From contig JALBVF010000012.1 in NCBI GenBank assembly GCA_025050535.1, positions 1 to 47,592 of the forward strand: a DNA stretch of 47,592 nt, given 5' to 3'. Shown piece after piece: positions 22,101 through 34,421 of this stretch. The first letter of the stretch is position 1. Every line of letters begins with the position of its first letter. The notes under the pieces are model-generated. The model worked only from the letters and a program-made list of their open reading frames with translations. It made no database searches and was not told the DNA's origin. The translations under genes were made by a program, and so were the position numbers. Origin of the DNA: Candidatus Protistibacter heckmannii. Its GTDB lineage: Bacteria > Pseudomonadota > Gammaproteobacteria > Burkholderiales > Burkholderiaceae.

Positions 22101-22692
22101 CGACGAACTCAAGGCCGCCAAGGAGCGCAAGGAATTCCTCGACGCGCAGTCCGCCGACCTCACCGACGCGATCAACACCCTGGAAGACGCAATCCGCAAG
22201 ATCGACGGCGAGACCCGCGAGCTGCTTCAAGGCACCTTCGACAAGGTCAACCACCACTTCGGCGAGCTTTTTCCGACGCTGTTCGGCGGCGGCATGGCCA
22301 AGCTGATCATGACCGGCGAGGAAATACTCGACGCCGGCGTGCAAGTCATGGCCCAGCCGCCCGGCAAGAAGAACTCCACCATCCATCTGCTCTCGGGCGG
22401 CGAAAAGGCGCTCACCGCCATCGCCCTCGTGTTCGCGATGTTCCTGCTCAATCCGGCGCCGTTCTGCCTGCTCGACGAAGTGGATGCGCCGCTGGACGAC
22501 GCCAACACCGAGCGCTACGCCAACATGGTCAAACGCATGTCGGGCAAGACCCAGTTCGTGTTCATTTCGCATAACAAGATCGCCATGGAAATGGCCGAGC
22601 AGCTCATCGGCGTGACTATGCAGGAGCAGGGCGTGTCACGCATCGTGGCGGTCGACATGACCGAAGCGCTGTCGCTGGCGGACGCCGCCTGA
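19171..22692 (+). CDS. smc: Chromosome partition protein SMC
   Basis: 1,173 residues, the ATPase of the SMC condensin that compacts and segregates the chromosome with ScpA/ScpB. The N-terminal head has Walker A GPNGCGKSN (about residues 31-39). Two long coiled coils (rich in A/E/Q/L heptads) flank a hinge at roughly residues 525-655 (GLPRLWKQL to VTPEGHLVSQTT). The C-terminal head has signature LLSGGEKALTA and Walker B FCLLDEVDAPLDDAN. I chose the GTG at 19171, giving MRLSSMKLAGFKSF, because the family begins M-R-L-x-x-I-K-L-A-G-F-K-S-F; the open frame to 19078 is upstream of that. Frame is intact throughout. Its stop is 16 bp before zipA. Confidence 0.97.
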   Translation: MRLSSMKLAGFKSFVDPTNFQLPGQLVGVVGPNGCGKSNIIDAVRWVLGESRASELRGESMQDVIFNGSTQRKPSGRASVELVFDNADGRAAGQWSQYAEIAVKRVLTRDGTSSYFINNQTVRRKDIHDIFLGTGLGPRAYAIIGQGMISRIIEAKPEERRIFLEEAAGVSKYKERRRETENRLSNTRENLTRVGDILRELETNLAKLEGQADVAERYAGLNQDATLKQNLLWLLRKREAETEQDKQRVAVAQAQTALEAEVAKLRELEACLETLRTDNYAATDKVNEAQGALYEANAEVSRLEAEIRFIVESRNRAQAQLTGMQAQREQWLSQASGARAELEATRAHLEDASVRAIAVSEQVAGHAEQLPEIESHWREAQEALAAERDAIVQAEQTLKLEAQQQRNADQLIQQLEARQDRLKAEHGGLARPDAERLSALEEDLAVREAGLEDARAALETAEAAVPEREAERRAAQQAVQQQAAALSSLEARSQALKQLQERVQSESKIQSWLAKHELAGLPRLWKQLQVESGWETALEAMLRERMAALEVSNLDWVKAFAADAPPAKLAFYACPQSAPKAAPSNFNEGKPLLGLVNAADAGVKALLADWLAGVHAVDSLPAALAMRTRIPAGDWVVTPEGHLVSQTTVQLYATDSQQDGVLARQHEIETLAAQIQEQQIVCKDAHAAVQRAESAYADAVVALSGKRAQVEQATQQIHGLRIESLTLAKALEQYTQRSGQIDEELAELNAQLEVQREIRDRAEAVFSELDAKLGDLQGAYQESLDAFDGLEASLADARETLRNLERSAQESDFAQLNLQQRIGELERSEQTAIEQAERLAAALLETEDELKNIDEQSAQAGLQQVLAVRTERERALTEARTAMDALSFQLRQADETRLGIERSLEPLRIRITELQLKEQAARLTQEQFSEQLAEAQADEQALEPFLTTDLKASNLQGELTRIQNAIQSLGPVNMAALDELKAAKERKEFLDAQSADLTDAINTLEDAIRKIDGETRELLQGTFDKVNHHFGELFPTLFGGGMAKLIMTGEEILDAGVQVMAQPPGKKNSTIHLLSGGEKALTAIALVFAMFLLNPAPFCLLDEVDAPLDDANTERYANMVKRMSGKTQFVFISHNKIAMEMAEQLIGVTMQEQGVSRIVAVDMTEALSLADAA

Positions 22693-22708
22693 GCCTGGGC
22701 GCGTGCCG

Positions 22709-26101
<3,393 letters not shown>

Positions 26102-26102
<1 letters not shown>

Positions 26103-26635
26103 TGGTCCACGACATCCTGAAAATGGGCGATCCGCGCCTGCTACGCGTGGCCAAGCCGGTCGAGCAGTTCGACACGCCGGAGCTGCACGCGCTGATCACC
26201 GACATGTTCGAAACGATGGGGGCGGTGAACGGCGTGGGCCTGGCCGCGCCGCAGATCGGCGTGGACCTGCAGCTGGTGATCTTCGTCTTCACACACAGCG
26301 AACGCTATCCCGACGCGCCGGAAGTGCCGCGCACGATCCTGCTCAATCCCGTGCTGACGCCCTTGTCCGACGAGATGGAGGACGGCTGGGAAGGCTGCCT
26401 GTCGGTGCCGGGCATGCGCGGCATGGTGCCGCGCCACACGCGCCTGCGCTACACGGGCTTTGACTAGTACGGCAACGTGATCGACCGCACGGCCGACGGC
26501 TTTCATGCACGCCTGGTCCAGCACGAATGCGACCATCTCTGGGGCAAGCTCTATCCGATGCGGATCGTGGATTTCAGCAAGTTCGGCTTCACCGAGGTGC
26601 TGTTCCCTAGCATGGATCCGACGCTGGACGACTGA
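26102..26635 (+). pseudogene. def: Peptide deformylase with an in-frame amber codon at 26465-26467
   Basis: 177 codons matching peptide deformylase, which removes the formyl group from nascent N-termini. Motif 1 [10 protein letters not shown] and motif 2 EGCLSVPG (metal-ligand Cys) are present. The frame then reads R-Y-T-G-F-D-TAG-Y-G-N-V-I-D-R, and motif 3 [11 protein letters not shown], carrying the two metal-ligand His and the catalytic Glu, lies after the stop. The same frame continues to a TGA at 26635, so one substitution (for example CAG or GAG to TAG) explains the break. Without motif 3 the product is inactive. Burkholderiales usually carry two or more def genes, the main one beside fmt, so loss of this copy may be tolerated. 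Translation would be coupled to ligA. Confidence 0.87.
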
Positions 26636-26644
26636 GACACCGGC

Positions 26645-27544
26645 TTAGAACGCTTCGCCTTCACGCAGCAGCCGCCACTTTCCGGGCGGCAGGGCGCCGA
26701 GCGCCACTTTGCTGATGCGCACGCGCTTGAGGCCCACCACTTTCAGGTCCACAGCTTCGCACATGCGGCGGATCTGGCGGTTGCGGCCTTCCTTGAGAAT
26801 AAAGCGCAGCTGCTCGCCGTTCTGCCAATCGACCTTGGCGGGACGCAGGGCCACGCCGTCGAGCGAGAGGCCGTGGCGAAGCATGGCGAGCTTGGCGGCG
26901 GGAAAGGCTTTGTCGACGCCTTGCTCGACCGCCTTGCCGCCCACCGCGTAGCTCACCCGCACGAGGTATTCCTTTTCCACTTCGCTGTGCTCGCCGATCA
27001 GGGTCTTGGCGACGCGGCCGTCCTGGGTCATGACGAGCAGGCCGGTGGAGTCGATGTCGAGACGGCCGGCGGGCGCCAGGCCATGGAATTTCACCGGCGC
27101 CTGGCGCGGCGCCTCGCCGGGCGGCTGCCAGAATCGGTCGGGCGTGACGAGCATCCAGGCGGGCTTGTAGCCGTCCTCGGCCTGGCCGGAGACGTAGCCG
27201 ACGGGCTTGTGGATCAGGACGGTGAGCAGGGCCTGCTGCTGGCGCTTGGCGACGCCGGCGACTTCGATCCGGGCCGAGGGCTGGATGCGGGTACCGAGTT
27301 CCGAGATGACCTTGCCGTCGACCTTGACCCAGCCCTTGGCGATCCATTCGTCAGCCTCGCGGCGCGAGCACAGGCCGAGTTCGGCCATGCGCTTGGACAG
27401 GCGCACGCCGTCGGAGGAGGGCGTGGAGGGAGTGGATTGCGCCGATGACGCAGGGCGGTTCTGCGGGCCCGCGGGCTTGCCGGCGCGGCAGGCGGCGGTC
27501 TTGCCCGGCACGGCGGCGTCCCGCTTGATGCGCGTGAAGCTCAC
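26645..27544 (-). CDS. 23S rRNA pseudouridine synthase, RsuA/RluB/E/F family
   Basis: 299 residues. A Lys/Ala/Pro/Ser-rich N-terminal extension (about 45 residues) precedes an S4 RNA-binding domain (RLSKRMAELGLCSRREADEW) and a pseudouridine synthase domain with catalytic Asp in AGRLDIDSTGLLVMTQDG, plus the family motif GRNRQIRRMC. It isomerises a specific uridine in ribosomal RNA. The S4 wording and HKPVGYVSG resemble RluF more than RluB, but the exact rRNA position cannot be read from sequence. It is convergent with def across only 9 bp and lies 13 bp after glnD, in the same direction. Confidence 0.88.
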   Translation of the reverse strand: MSFTRIKRDAAVPGKTAACRAGKPAGPQNRPASSAQSTPSTPSSDGVRLSKRMAELGLCSRREADEWIAKGWVKVDGKVISELGTRIQPSARIEVAGVAKRQQQALLTVLIHKPVGYVSGQAEDGYKPAWMLVTPDRFWQPPGEAPRQAPVKFHGLAPAGRLDIDSTGLLVMTQDGRVAKTLIGEHSEVEKEYLVRVSYAVGGKAVEQGVDKAFPAAKLAMLRHGLSLDGVALRPAKVDWQNGEQLRFILKEGRNRQIRRMCEAVDLKVVGLKRVRISKVALGALPPGKWRLLREGEAF

Positions 27545-27557
27545 GATGCGGCGGCGC

Positions 27558-30221
27558 TCAAGGCGTCAGAGCTTCGAGCAAATCGGTCTCGAGCCGGATC
27601 TGGTGCTTCTGGTCCTGGGCGAGGGTGCTGCCGTCGACCAGGAAGACGTCCTCGACGCGCTCGCCCAGGGTGTGGATGCGGGCGGTCTGCAGGGACACGC
27701 CGTGCTTGGCGAGCACGCGGGCGATGGCGTAGAGCAGGCCGGTGCGGTCTGCCGCGGAGAGCGAGAGCAGGAAGTACTGGCCGCGTTCGTCGGTGCGCAG
27801 CTCGACGCGCGGATTGATCGGGAAAAAGCGCGATTGGCGCGAGAGCCGGCCCTGGCGCGGCTCGGGAAGCGGCGCCTCGGTGGCGAGCTGCTGGGCGAGT
27901 TCGTGTTCGATCCGCGTGATGATGGCGCGGTAGGCGTCGACGTCGTGGCCGGCGTCGACCACCTGGAAGGTGTCGAGCGCATAGCCCTGGCGCGTGGTGT
28001 GGATGCGCGCCTCGCGGATCGCCAGGCCCTTCTGCTCGAAATAGCCGCACAGGCGGGCGAAGAGATCGGGCTGGTCGGGCACGTAGACGGCGATCTCCAG
28101 GCCCTCGCCGAAGGGCGAGAAGCGGCCGCGCACGACGGGCGCCTTGTCGGCGACGCGGTTGTAGAGATGGCGCGTGAGCCAGGCGATGTCGTCGGCGTCG
28201 TGGCGCATGAAGAAGCCCACGTCGAGCTGGCTCCAGAGTTCGTCCTGTGCGTTCTCGGGCAGGGCGGCCAGGCGCAGCAGGCCGAGTGTTTCCTCGCGGC
28301 GCTGTTCGAGTTCGGCGCCGGGTTCGGGCGCGGAGCCGCCCAGGCTGCGCAGGGTGGAGCGGAAGAGGTTTTCGAGCAGACTGCCCTTCCAGGCGTTCCA
28401 GACCTTGGGGCTGGTGCCGCGCACGTCGGCGACGGTGAGCAGGTAGAGCGCGACGAGATAGCGTTCGCTGCCGACGAGGGCAGCGAAGCGGCGGATGACC
28501 TCGGGGTCGCCCAGGTCTTGCTTCTGCGCGACCTGGCTCATGGTCAGATGCTGCTCGACGAGCCAGACGATGAAGTCGGCGTCCTCGCGGGCGATGCCGT
28601 GCTGGCGGCAGAAGCGGCGCGCATCGACCTTGCCGAGGTTGGAATGGTCGCCGCCGCGGCCCTTGGCGATGTCGTGGAAGAGCGCGGCCACGACGAGCAC
28701 CCAGGGCTTGTCGAACTTGGCCATGAGTTCGCTGCACAGCGGGAATTCATGGGTGTGCTCGACGATGGCGAAGCGGCGCACGTTGCGCACGACCATGAGG
28801 ATGTGCTGGTCCACGGTGTAGACGTGGAAGAGGTCGTGCTGCATCTGGCCGACGATGCGGCGGAAGGCGACGAGGTAGCGGCCGAGCACGCTGGTCTGGT
28901 TCATCAGGCGCAGGGCGTGGGTGATGCCGCGCTCGGACTGCATGATCTGCAGGAAGAGCTTGCGGTTGACCGGGTCGCCGCGCCATTTGGCGTCCATCAG
29001 GCTGCGCGCGTTGTAGAGCGCGCGCAGGGTCTTGACGGAGAGGCCCTTGATCTCGGGCGTCTGCACGAAGACCAGGAAGGTTTCGAGGATGGCGAAGGGC
29101 TCGCGCTCGTAGAGCAGGTCGTCGGCGATCTCGATCATGCCCTGCTTCTCGACGAAGTGTTCGCCGAGCACGCGCGTGACCTGCGATTCGCGCGGGAAGA
29201 GCAGGGCCTCGGCGTTCTGCACGAGGATGGTGTTGAGCTGGGACACGGCCTTGGCGGCCCAGTAGTACTTGCGCATGAGCTGTTCGCTGGCGCGGCGCGC
29301 ACCGTGCATGCCGAGGTCTTGCGTGGCGTCGTGCAGATCGAATTTGCCGGCGAGCGCATTCTGCAGATCGAAGACGAGCATGTCCTGGCGGCGGCCGGCG
29401 ATGATGTGCAGCCGCGCGCGGATGGTTTTGAGCAGGCGTTCGTTGCGGGTCAGCTCGAAGAACTCGCGGCGCGTGAGCAGGCCCTTCTGGAAGAGCTCGC
29501 GCCAGCTCGAACCGAGGCCCGCGGCGCGGCACACCCAGATGATGACCTGCAGGTCGCGCAGGCCGCCGGGGCTTTCCTTGCAGTTTGGCTCGAGCGAATA
29601 GGGCGTGTCCTGGTAGCGGGCGTGGCGCTGGCGCACCTCGAGCATCTTGGCGCGGAAGAAGAGCTTGGGGTCGAGCGCGGAGAGGTAGCTCTCGTGGGCC
29701 TTGCGGAACAGAGAGCGGCTGCCGGTGAGCAGGCGCATTTCCAGCAGCGATGTCTGGATGGTGACATCGAGCGCGGCTTCCTGCACGCATTCGTCGACGG
29801 TGCGCACCGAGGAGGCGATCTCCAGGCCGAGGTCCCAGCACAGGCCGATGAAGCTTTCGATGCGGGCTTCCATGGCGGCATCGGGCGCGGCGGGCAGGAG
29901 CAGCAGCACGTCGACGTCGGAATAGGGGAAGAGCTCGCCGCGGCCGTAGCCGCCGACGGCGCCGAGGCCGGCCTCGGCGGGCATGGCGACGCCTTCCCAG
30001 GCGCGCGCGAGGATGCCGTCGACGAGGCGGCGCAGGCCGTGCAGCAGGTCGGTGACGGGGCCGCCGGCCTCGAAGGCGGCCAGCACGGCGGCGCGGCCGG
30101 CATTGAGGTCGGTGCGCAGGGCGTCGCGCATGGCCGCCAGGGCCATGGTGTCGGGCAGGCCGGGGCAGGCCGCGGCCTGCGGGCCGCCGGGGGCGTCGCC
30201 GGTCTTGGGAATCGCGCTCAT
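27558..30221 (-). CDS. glnD: Bifunctional [protein-PII] uridylyltransferase / uridylyl-removing enzyme
   Basis: 887 residues. It senses glutamine and uridylylates or deuridylylates PII proteins (GlnB/GlnK), setting nitrogen regulation. Domains: N-terminal nucleotidyltransferase with the catalytic motif [15 protein letters not shown] (G-G then D-x-D), a central HD phosphohydrolase domain with [15 protein letters not shown], and two C-terminal ACT domains that bind glutamine (ACT1 near [23 protein letters not shown]2 near [20 protein letters not shown]). Length is normal. It lies 75 bp after map in the same direction, an association common in proteobacteria. Confidence 0.96.
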   Translation of the reverse strand: MSAIPKTGDAPGGPQAAACPGLPDTMALAAMRDALRTDLNAGRAAVLAAFEAGGPVTDLLHGLRRLVDGILARAWEGVAMPAEAGLGAVGGYGRGELFPYSDVDVLLLLPAAPDAAMEARIESFIGLCWDLGLEIASSVRTVDECVQEAALDVTIQTSLLEMRLLTGSRSLFRKAHESYLSALDPKLFFRAKMLEVRQRHARYQDTPYSLEPNCKESPGGLRDLQVIIWVCRAAGLGSSWRELFQKGLLTRREFFELTRNERLLKTIRARLHIIAGRRQDMLVFDLQNALAGKFDLHDATQDLGMHGARRASEQLMRKYYWAAKAVSQLNTILVQNAEALLFPRESQVTRVLGEHFVEKQGMIEIADDLLYEREPFAILETFLVFVQTPEIKGLSVKTLRALYNARSLMDAKWRGDPVNRKLFLQIMQSERGITHALRLMNQTSVLGRYLVAFRRIVGQMQHDLFHVYTVDQHILMVVRNVRRFAIVEHTHEFPLCSELMAKFDKPWVLVVAALFHDIAKGRGGDHSNLGKVDARRFCRQHGIAREDADFIVWLVEQHLTMSQVAQKQDLGDPEVIRRFAALVGSERYLVALYLLTVADVRGTSPKVWNAWKGSLLENLFRSTLRSLGGSAPEPGAELEQRREETLGLLRLAALPENAQDELWSQLDVGFFMRHDADDIAWLTRHLYNRVADKAPVVRGRFSPFGEGLEIAVYVPDQPDLFARLCGYFEQKGLAIREARIHTTRQGYALDTFQVVDAGHDVDAYRAIITRIEHELAQQLATEAPLPEPRQGRLSRQSRFFPINPRVELRTDERGQYFLLSLSAADRTGLLYAIARVLAKHGVSLQTARIHTLGERVEDVFLVDGSTLAQDQKHQIRLETDLLEALTP

Positions 30222-30296
30222 CGGGAAGTCGCCGTCAAACGGTCGGGAAAAGGTGGCGGAAGGGCCGCGAAAACGCTCAGGCGGTCTCGACCAGGC

Positions 30297-31100
30297 TCAC
30301 CGCGGGCGGTGAGGTGGCGGGCTGCCCGCGGACAGGGTCAGCACCTCATAGCCGTTCTCGGTGACGAGCACGGTGTGCTCCCACTGGGCGGAGAGGCTGC
30401 GGTCGCGGGTCTTGACGGTCCACTGGTCGGGCATGGTGCGGATGTCGCGCTTGCCGGCGTTGACCATGGGTTCGATGGTGAAGATCATGCCGGCCTTGAG
30501 CTCCATGCTGGAGCCGGGGCGGCCGTAGTGCAGGATCTGCGGCTCCTCGTGGAAGGTCTTGCCGATGCCGTGGCCGCAGTATTCGCGCACGATGCTGTAA
30601 CCGGCGGTCTCGGCGTGCTTCTGGATGGCGTGGCCGATGTCGCCCAGATGCTTGCCGGGGGCGACCTGGGCGATGCCCAGCCACATGCATTCGTAGGTGA
30701 TCTGGGTGAGCCGCTTGCACAGGATGGAGGGCTCGCCGACCATGAACATGCGGCTGGTGTCGCCGTAATAGCCTTCGGGCGTGATGACGGTGATGTCGAG
30801 ATTGACCGCATCGCCGCTCTTGAGGATGCGCTTGTCATCGGGGATGCCGTGGCAGATGACGTCGTTGACGGAGGTGCAGATGGCCTTTGGATAGGGCAGA
30901 TAGCCGGGCGGCTGGTAGTTCAGCGGCGCGGGCACGGTGCCCTGCACCCTGACCATGTATTCGTGGCAGAGGCGGTCGAGCTCGCCGGTGCTCACGCCGA
31001 CCTTGACGAAGGGCGTGATGTAGTCGAGGACTTCGGATGCGAGCCGGCAGGCGATGCGCATCTGCGCGATGTCTTCGGGCGTCTTGATGGTGACTTGCAT
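30297..31100 (-). CDS. map: Methionine aminopeptidase, type I
   Basis: 267 residues, a metal-dependent peptidase that removes initiator methionine from new proteins. The five metal ligands appear in order: Asp in NLDITV, Asp in YYGDTSRM, His in CGHGIGKTFHEEP, Glu in FTIEPMV and Glu near the C-terminus in QWEHTVL; the substrate-contacting His lies in ICHGIPDD. Type I length without an extension. It is divergent from the rpsB run but separated from it by two unknown genes that read in the map direction; 110 bp of apparently non-coding DNA precedes its ATG. It works downstream of deformylase, whose copy in this window is broken. Confidence 0.96.
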   Translation of the reverse strand: MQVTIKTPEDIAQMRIACRLASEVLDYITPFVKVGVSTGELDRLCHEYMVRVQGTVPAPLNYQPPGYLPYPKAICTSVNDVICHGIPDDKRILKSGDAVNLDITVITPEGYYGDTSRMFMVGEPSILCKRLTQITYECMWLGIAQVAPGKHLGDIGHAIQKHAETAGYSIVREYCGHGIGKTFHEEPQILHYGRPGSSMELKAGMIFTIEPMVNAGKRDIRTMPDQWTVKTRDRSLSAQWEHTVLVTENGYEVLTLSAGSPPPHRPR

Positions 31101-31210
31101 GAAAGCGGTGCGCTGTCTGAGCCGGGGCGCGGCATTGTTCGGTCGCGGGATTATCTCACCATTTACCCCCTTTGCTCACCCTGGACTTGGCCTGCGCTGC
31201 CTGGCTCACG

Positions 31211-32560
31211 TTATGCGTTTTGCGGCGCGCCGCCGGGAGGTGGGGTCAGCGCGAGCAGTCTGCGCACCGTCAGCTCGGACAAGCGCGAGCGGTAGATCTC
31301 CACGCGGTCGGACTCGGGCCGCTTGGGCGTGACCGCCGCGGCCGCGCCGGCTAGCCGGGGCGAGGAGCCGTGGAAGCGCTGCACCTCGTTCTTGAGATGA
31401 GGGGCGAGCAGCTTGTCCTCGGCGTCGCGGTGGACGTGCAGATACCAGGTGGGGATGCGGCCGCCCGGCGGGGCGTCGCCGCGCTGGAGGCGGACCTCGT
31501 ATTCGTCGAGGAAGTCGGCCTTGAGCCTGTAGAGGGTGCGCGCGGCCAGCATCGAGAGCGGGACGCCGCGTTCGAGCAGGTGGCGCAGCCCGGCCTCGTC
31601 GGTGGGGTCCTGGATGCGGATCATGGCCAGGCGCAGCGCATGGCCTTCCTGCTCCAGGGCCTGCAGCTGTCCGCGCAGGCGGGCGGCCATGGCGGCGGCG
31701 TCGGCTGCTGCGGCGGCGCCCGCGTCCGCGGCTTTTGCGGGCGCGGCCTCCTCGGCGCGCCGCAGGCGGGCTTCGTTGTCCTCGATGCGTTCGAGCGCCT
31801 TGCGCAGGGAGAGGATGTGCGGCTGCAGATAGCCCTGCACCTGGGCCGGCGCGAGGCCGGGCTGGCGCCCGAGGTAGCGCACGGCAGTGAGCCGCGCTTC
31901 GGTGCAGGAGCACAGGGCGGCGGCTTTTGCCACGGTCTGGGCGAGGCGGCGGCGCAGCGCGGGCATGGTCTGCGGCGCGGCCTGGGATTCCGAGCGGTCG
32001 AATTCGCCGGCGATGGGGTCGGGCTGAGGGGCGATCTGGAGCCAGGTGTTTTTGTCGGGCGCCTGCTCGTAGACGGCGATCAGCTGCTGGGCTTCGTTGA
32101 AGATGCCGACGAGCTTGTCCTGGCCGGGCAGGTGGGTGCCGGCGAACAGGTTGCCGCTGTCGGTTTCGATGACTTCGATGCGGGTTTTCGGCTCGGTGGA
32201 GGCGGCGGCGTTTCGGGTCAGGGGGCTGGCCTCGGCTTCTTCGAGCAGCGCGGCGAGATAGACGCCGTAGTTGTCGCGCAGGATGTGCAGCTCGGCGAGG
32301 ATTTCCTCGAACAGCGCCGCGCTGGGCATCTTGCGCTCGACGAAGCCGGTCTGCGGCCAGCGGTATTGCGCCAGCGCGCTGTCCAGGCTGCGCACCGTGT
32401 CCTCGACGACGCGCAGCTTTTCCTCCAGGGGCATGGCGCTGTAGCTCTGCATCGCGGCCTGTCCGTGGCCCGGGTGCAGGCCGACGAGCTCCGGCACGTC
32501 GGTGTGCATTACCGCGGTGATCGAGGCGACGAGTTGCGCGAGGGTGGCGTCGGTGACCAC
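31211..32560 (-). CDS. Unknown protein A of a two-gene unit between map and rpsB
   Basis: 449 residues; I do not recognise it. There is no signal peptide or transmembrane helix. Predicted by eye to be mostly helical, with an N-terminal region (to about 110), a short section with beta character (KTRIEVIETDSGNLFAGTHL, KLVGIFNEAQQLIAVYEQAP; about 125-170), an alanine-rich coiled coil (about 255-320), and a basic C-terminal tail ending RRLLALTPPPGGAPQNA. The start is uncertain: GTG at 32560 is 6 bp after the end of gene B, without a good ribosome binding site; an in-frame ATG lies near 32509. The close spacing suggests co-transcription with gene B. Codon use and G+C look like the neighbours, so recent acquisition is not obvious. 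Confidence 0.65.
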   Translation of the reverse strand: MVTDATLAQLVASITAVMHTDVPELVGLHPGHGQAAMQSYSAMPLEEKLRVVEDTVRSLDSALAQYRWPQTGFVERKMPSAALFEEILAELHILRDNYGVYLAALLEEAEASPLTRNAAASTEPKTRIEVIETDSGNLFAGTHLPGQDKLVGIFNEAQQLIAVYEQAPDKNTWLQIAPQPDPIAGEFDRSESQAAPQTMPALRRRLAQTVAKAAALCSCTEARLTAVRYLGRQPGLAPAQVQGYLQPHILSLRKALERIEDNEARLRRAEEAAPAKAADAGAAAAADAAAMAARLRGQLQALEQEGHALRLAMIRIQDPTDEAGLRHLLERGVPLSMLAARTLYRLKADFLDEYEVRLQRGDAPPGGRIPTWYLHVHRDAEDKLLAPHLKNEVQRFHGSSPRLAGAAAAVTPKRPESDRVEIYRSRLSELTVRRLLALTPPPGGAPQNA

Positions 32561-32566
32561 CTTGGA

Positions 32567-33340
32567 TCAGATGAGGTCGCCGTTTTCCATGCGGCGCGGG
32601 TCGCCGTGCAGGTTCTGGCTAAGGTCGATGGCGACCAACAGCAGGCCGATGTTTCCGGCGACCATGGCCTGCTCCAGGATGGACTGGATGTGGCTGGGGA
32701 AGCGGCCTGAGTGCAGGCTTTGCGCCTGGTTGCTGCGCTTGGCGTGGGCGCGCACGGATTCGATGATCCGCAGCGTTTCGCGGCACAGGTCGATGCGCTG
32801 GATCAGGGAGAGCCGGTGCGGTTCGTCGGGCTGGCCGCCGAGCATGGCGTTTTTCCGCCAGATGGCGGCCTCCTGCTCGGGATCGTCGCCCATCATGGTG
32901 GTGAGCCTGTCGTGCAGGAGGTCGTGGATTTCCCAGATCAACACGGCGTACTGGCTGTCGACGATGCCCATGATGGCGTGGCTGCGCTCGCTTTCCACCG
33001 CCGGGGCGTTGGACGGCAGCCGGTCCAGGGCGGCGCGGATGCGGTCGAAGAGGCCGAGCATGACGCTGACCAGGCCCATCTGGTGCCGGTGCAGCGCGGC
33101 CCATTTGCGCAGCATGCCAGCGTCGGCGGTGGGATTGGCCGGCCCGCCCATCTCGACGCCCAGCTGCGCGAGCAGCCCTTCTATGGTCTGGAATTCCACG
33201 AATTTCAGGTTGGCTTCATCCCGCAGGGGCTGGGTTTCCTGCTCGTTCTGGTGCAGCTGCCCGGCCAGGGTCTGGTTCCAGGCGCGCATCTGGGCGATGG
33301 TGGTGTGGCGTGGAGCCCCGGCAGGCTGGATTCTGGGCAT
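32567..33340 (-). CDS. Unknown protein B of a two-gene unit between map and rpsB
   Basis: 257 residues; I do not recognise it. It is soluble and helical with many His, Gln and Met residues (WAALHRHQMGLVSVMLGLFD, SQYAVLIWEIHDLLHDRLTT). No membrane segment, signal peptide or known catalytic motif is visible. I chose the ATG at 33340 because GGGAGA lies a proper distance upstream; the open frame continues to 33544, but that part overlaps the rpsB promoter and reads as Arg/Lys-rich non-coding sequence. It is divergent from rpsB (290 bp gap) and precedes gene A by 6 bp. The pair has similar helical character, and the proteins may interact; that is inference from adjacency only. Confidence 0.68.
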   Translation of the reverse strand: MPRIQPAGAPRHTTIAQMRAWNQTLAGQLHQNEQETQPLRDEANLKFVEFQTIEGLLAQLGVEMGGPANPTADAGMLRKWAALHRHQMGLVSVMLGLFDRIRAALDRLPSNAPAVESERSHAIMGIVDSQYAVLIWEIHDLLHDRLTTMMGDDPEQEAAIWRKNAMLGGQPDEPHRLSLIQRIDLCRETLRIIESVRAHAKRSNQAQSLHSGRFPSHIQSILEQAMVAGNIGLLLVAIDLSQNLHGDPRRMENGDLI

Positions 33341-33467
33341 GGCAGTCTCCCGGCTGGATGCGGACACCCTGTCGGTGTCCGCCACCACGGGTTCGTTCTG
33401 CCGGCCGTCGCTCACCACCACGCCGCCCCGTTGGCGTCTCGTTGACGGCCCCATTCGCCTCAAGGCT

Positions 33468-33496
33468 TTGTTTTTTCGACTTTTTCCTGCTAGAAT
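33468..33496 (+). promoter_or_regulatory. Candidate promoter of the rpsB-tsf operon
   Basis: TTGTTT (33468-33473), 17 bases, TAGAAT (33491-33496), in a T-rich stretch upstream of a long leader. Transcription would start near 33503. Confidence 0.55.
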
Positions 33497-33502
33497 CGTA
33501 GC

Positions 33503-33630
33503 CTGTCGGATTTTTTTAAATCGGCAAATCGCAAGCCAGCCCACCCGAGGGTGTCGGCGTCGGAAGGGGTGAAAGTCCGGATCCGGCGCGGATGCGGGGC
33601 CGGTTTAAGACCTAACCCATTGGAGAAAAC
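33503..33630 (+). promoter_or_regulatory. Long 5' leader of rpsB, possible S2 control region
   Basis: About 128 nt separate the predicted start point from the rpsB ATG. The leader contains G+C-rich self-complementary stretches (for example CCGGATCCGG near 33580) and ends with GGAG about 8 nt before the ATG. In E. coli rpsB-tsf is repressed by excess S2 acting on its leader. Similar control here is inference; I cannot fold the RNA. Confidence 0.35.
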
Positions 33631-34371
33631 ATGTCCGTCACCATGCGTGAAATGCTGGAAGCCGGTTGCCATTTCGGCCACCAAACCCGCTTCTGGAACC
33701 CCAAGATGGCCCCCTTCATCTTCGGCCATCGCAACAAGATCCACATCATCAATCTGGAAAAGACGCTGCCGCTGTTTCAGGACGCGCTGAAGTATGCGCG
33801 CCAGCTCTCTTCCAGTCGCGGCGCCATCCTGTTCGTCGGCACCAAGCGTCAGTCGCGCGAGCTGATCGCCGAGCAGGCCCAGCGCGCCGGCATGCCCTAC
33901 GTCGACAACCGTTGGCTGGGCGGAATGCTGACCAACTTCAAGACGCTGAAGACCTCGATCAAGCGCCTCAAGGACCTGCAGGCTCAACTGGACGCCGGCG
34001 AAGTCGAGCGCATGGGCAAGAAAGAAGCGCTGATGTTCGAACGCGAAATGGGCCGTCTGGAGAAGTCGATCGGCGGCGTGAAGGACATGGCCGGCATTCC
34101 TGACGCGATCTTCGTGGTCGACGTCGGCTATCACAAGATCGCCGTGACCGAAGCCCAGAAGCTGGGCATCCCCGTGATCGGCGTGGTCGACACCAACCAC
34201 TCGCCAGAAGGCATCGATTACGTGATCCCCGGCAACGACGACTCGAGCAAGGCCGTCGCGCTGTACGTGCGCAGCGTCGCCGACGCCATCCTGGAAGGCC
34301 GCGCCAGCGCGGTCCAGGAAGTGGTTGAGGCGATCCGCGGCGAAGACGAATTCGTCGAAGTTCATGGCTGA
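33631..34371 (+). CDS. rpsB: 30S ribosomal protein S2
   Basis: 246 residues. Ribosomal protein S2 binds late to the 30S subunit near S1. Family hallmarks include [20 protein letters not shown] at the N-terminus, [28 protein letters not shown], and the C-terminal [21 protein letters not shown] clear GGAG precedes the ATG. It is first in the plus-strand run that extends to lpxB. The 116-bp gap to tsf holds two hairpins. Confidence 0.98.
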   Translation: MSVTMREMLEAGCHFGHQTRFWNPKMAPFIFGHRNKIHIINLEKTLPLFQDALKYARQLSSSRGAILFVGTKRQSRELIAEQAQRAGMPYVDNRWLGGMLTNFKTLKTSIKRLKDLQAQLDAGEVERMGKKEALMFEREMGRLEKSIGGVKDMAGIPDAIFVVDVGYHKIAVTEAQKLGIPVIGVVDTNHSPEGIDYVIPGNDDSSKAVALYVRSVADAILEGRASAVQEVVEAIRGEDEFVEVHG

Positions 34372-34380
34372 ACCTCAAGC

Positions 34381-34408
34381 CCGCGCGCTCCGGGCACGGA
34401 GCGCGCGG
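34381..34408 (+). promoter_or_regulatory. 12-bp perfect hairpin after rpsB
   Basis: CCGCGCGCTCCG and CGGAGCGCGCGG are perfect complements around the tetraloop GGCA, 10 bases after the rpsB stop. There is no T run, so it is more likely an mRNA-stabilising or processing structure than a terminator. Confidence 0.7.
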
Positions 34409-34421
34409 GGGCTATGCAGCA

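Noticed and set aside
20278-22572. A 764-codon open frame antisense to smc
   Set aside because: It is a shadow of the smc coiled coil; the plus-strand frame carries all SMC motifs.
27207-31295. A 1,362-codon open frame on the plus strand opposite glnD and map
   Set aside because: It is antisense to two conserved genes with full domain sets. Long antisense open frames are expected in G+C-rich genes with strong third-position bias, and its translation (rich in H, G, A, E, D, V) shows no domain.
33341-33544. N-terminal extension of unknown protein B
   Set aside because: The extension overlaps the rpsB promoter, has no ribosome binding site, and a good GGGAGA precedes the ATG at 33340.
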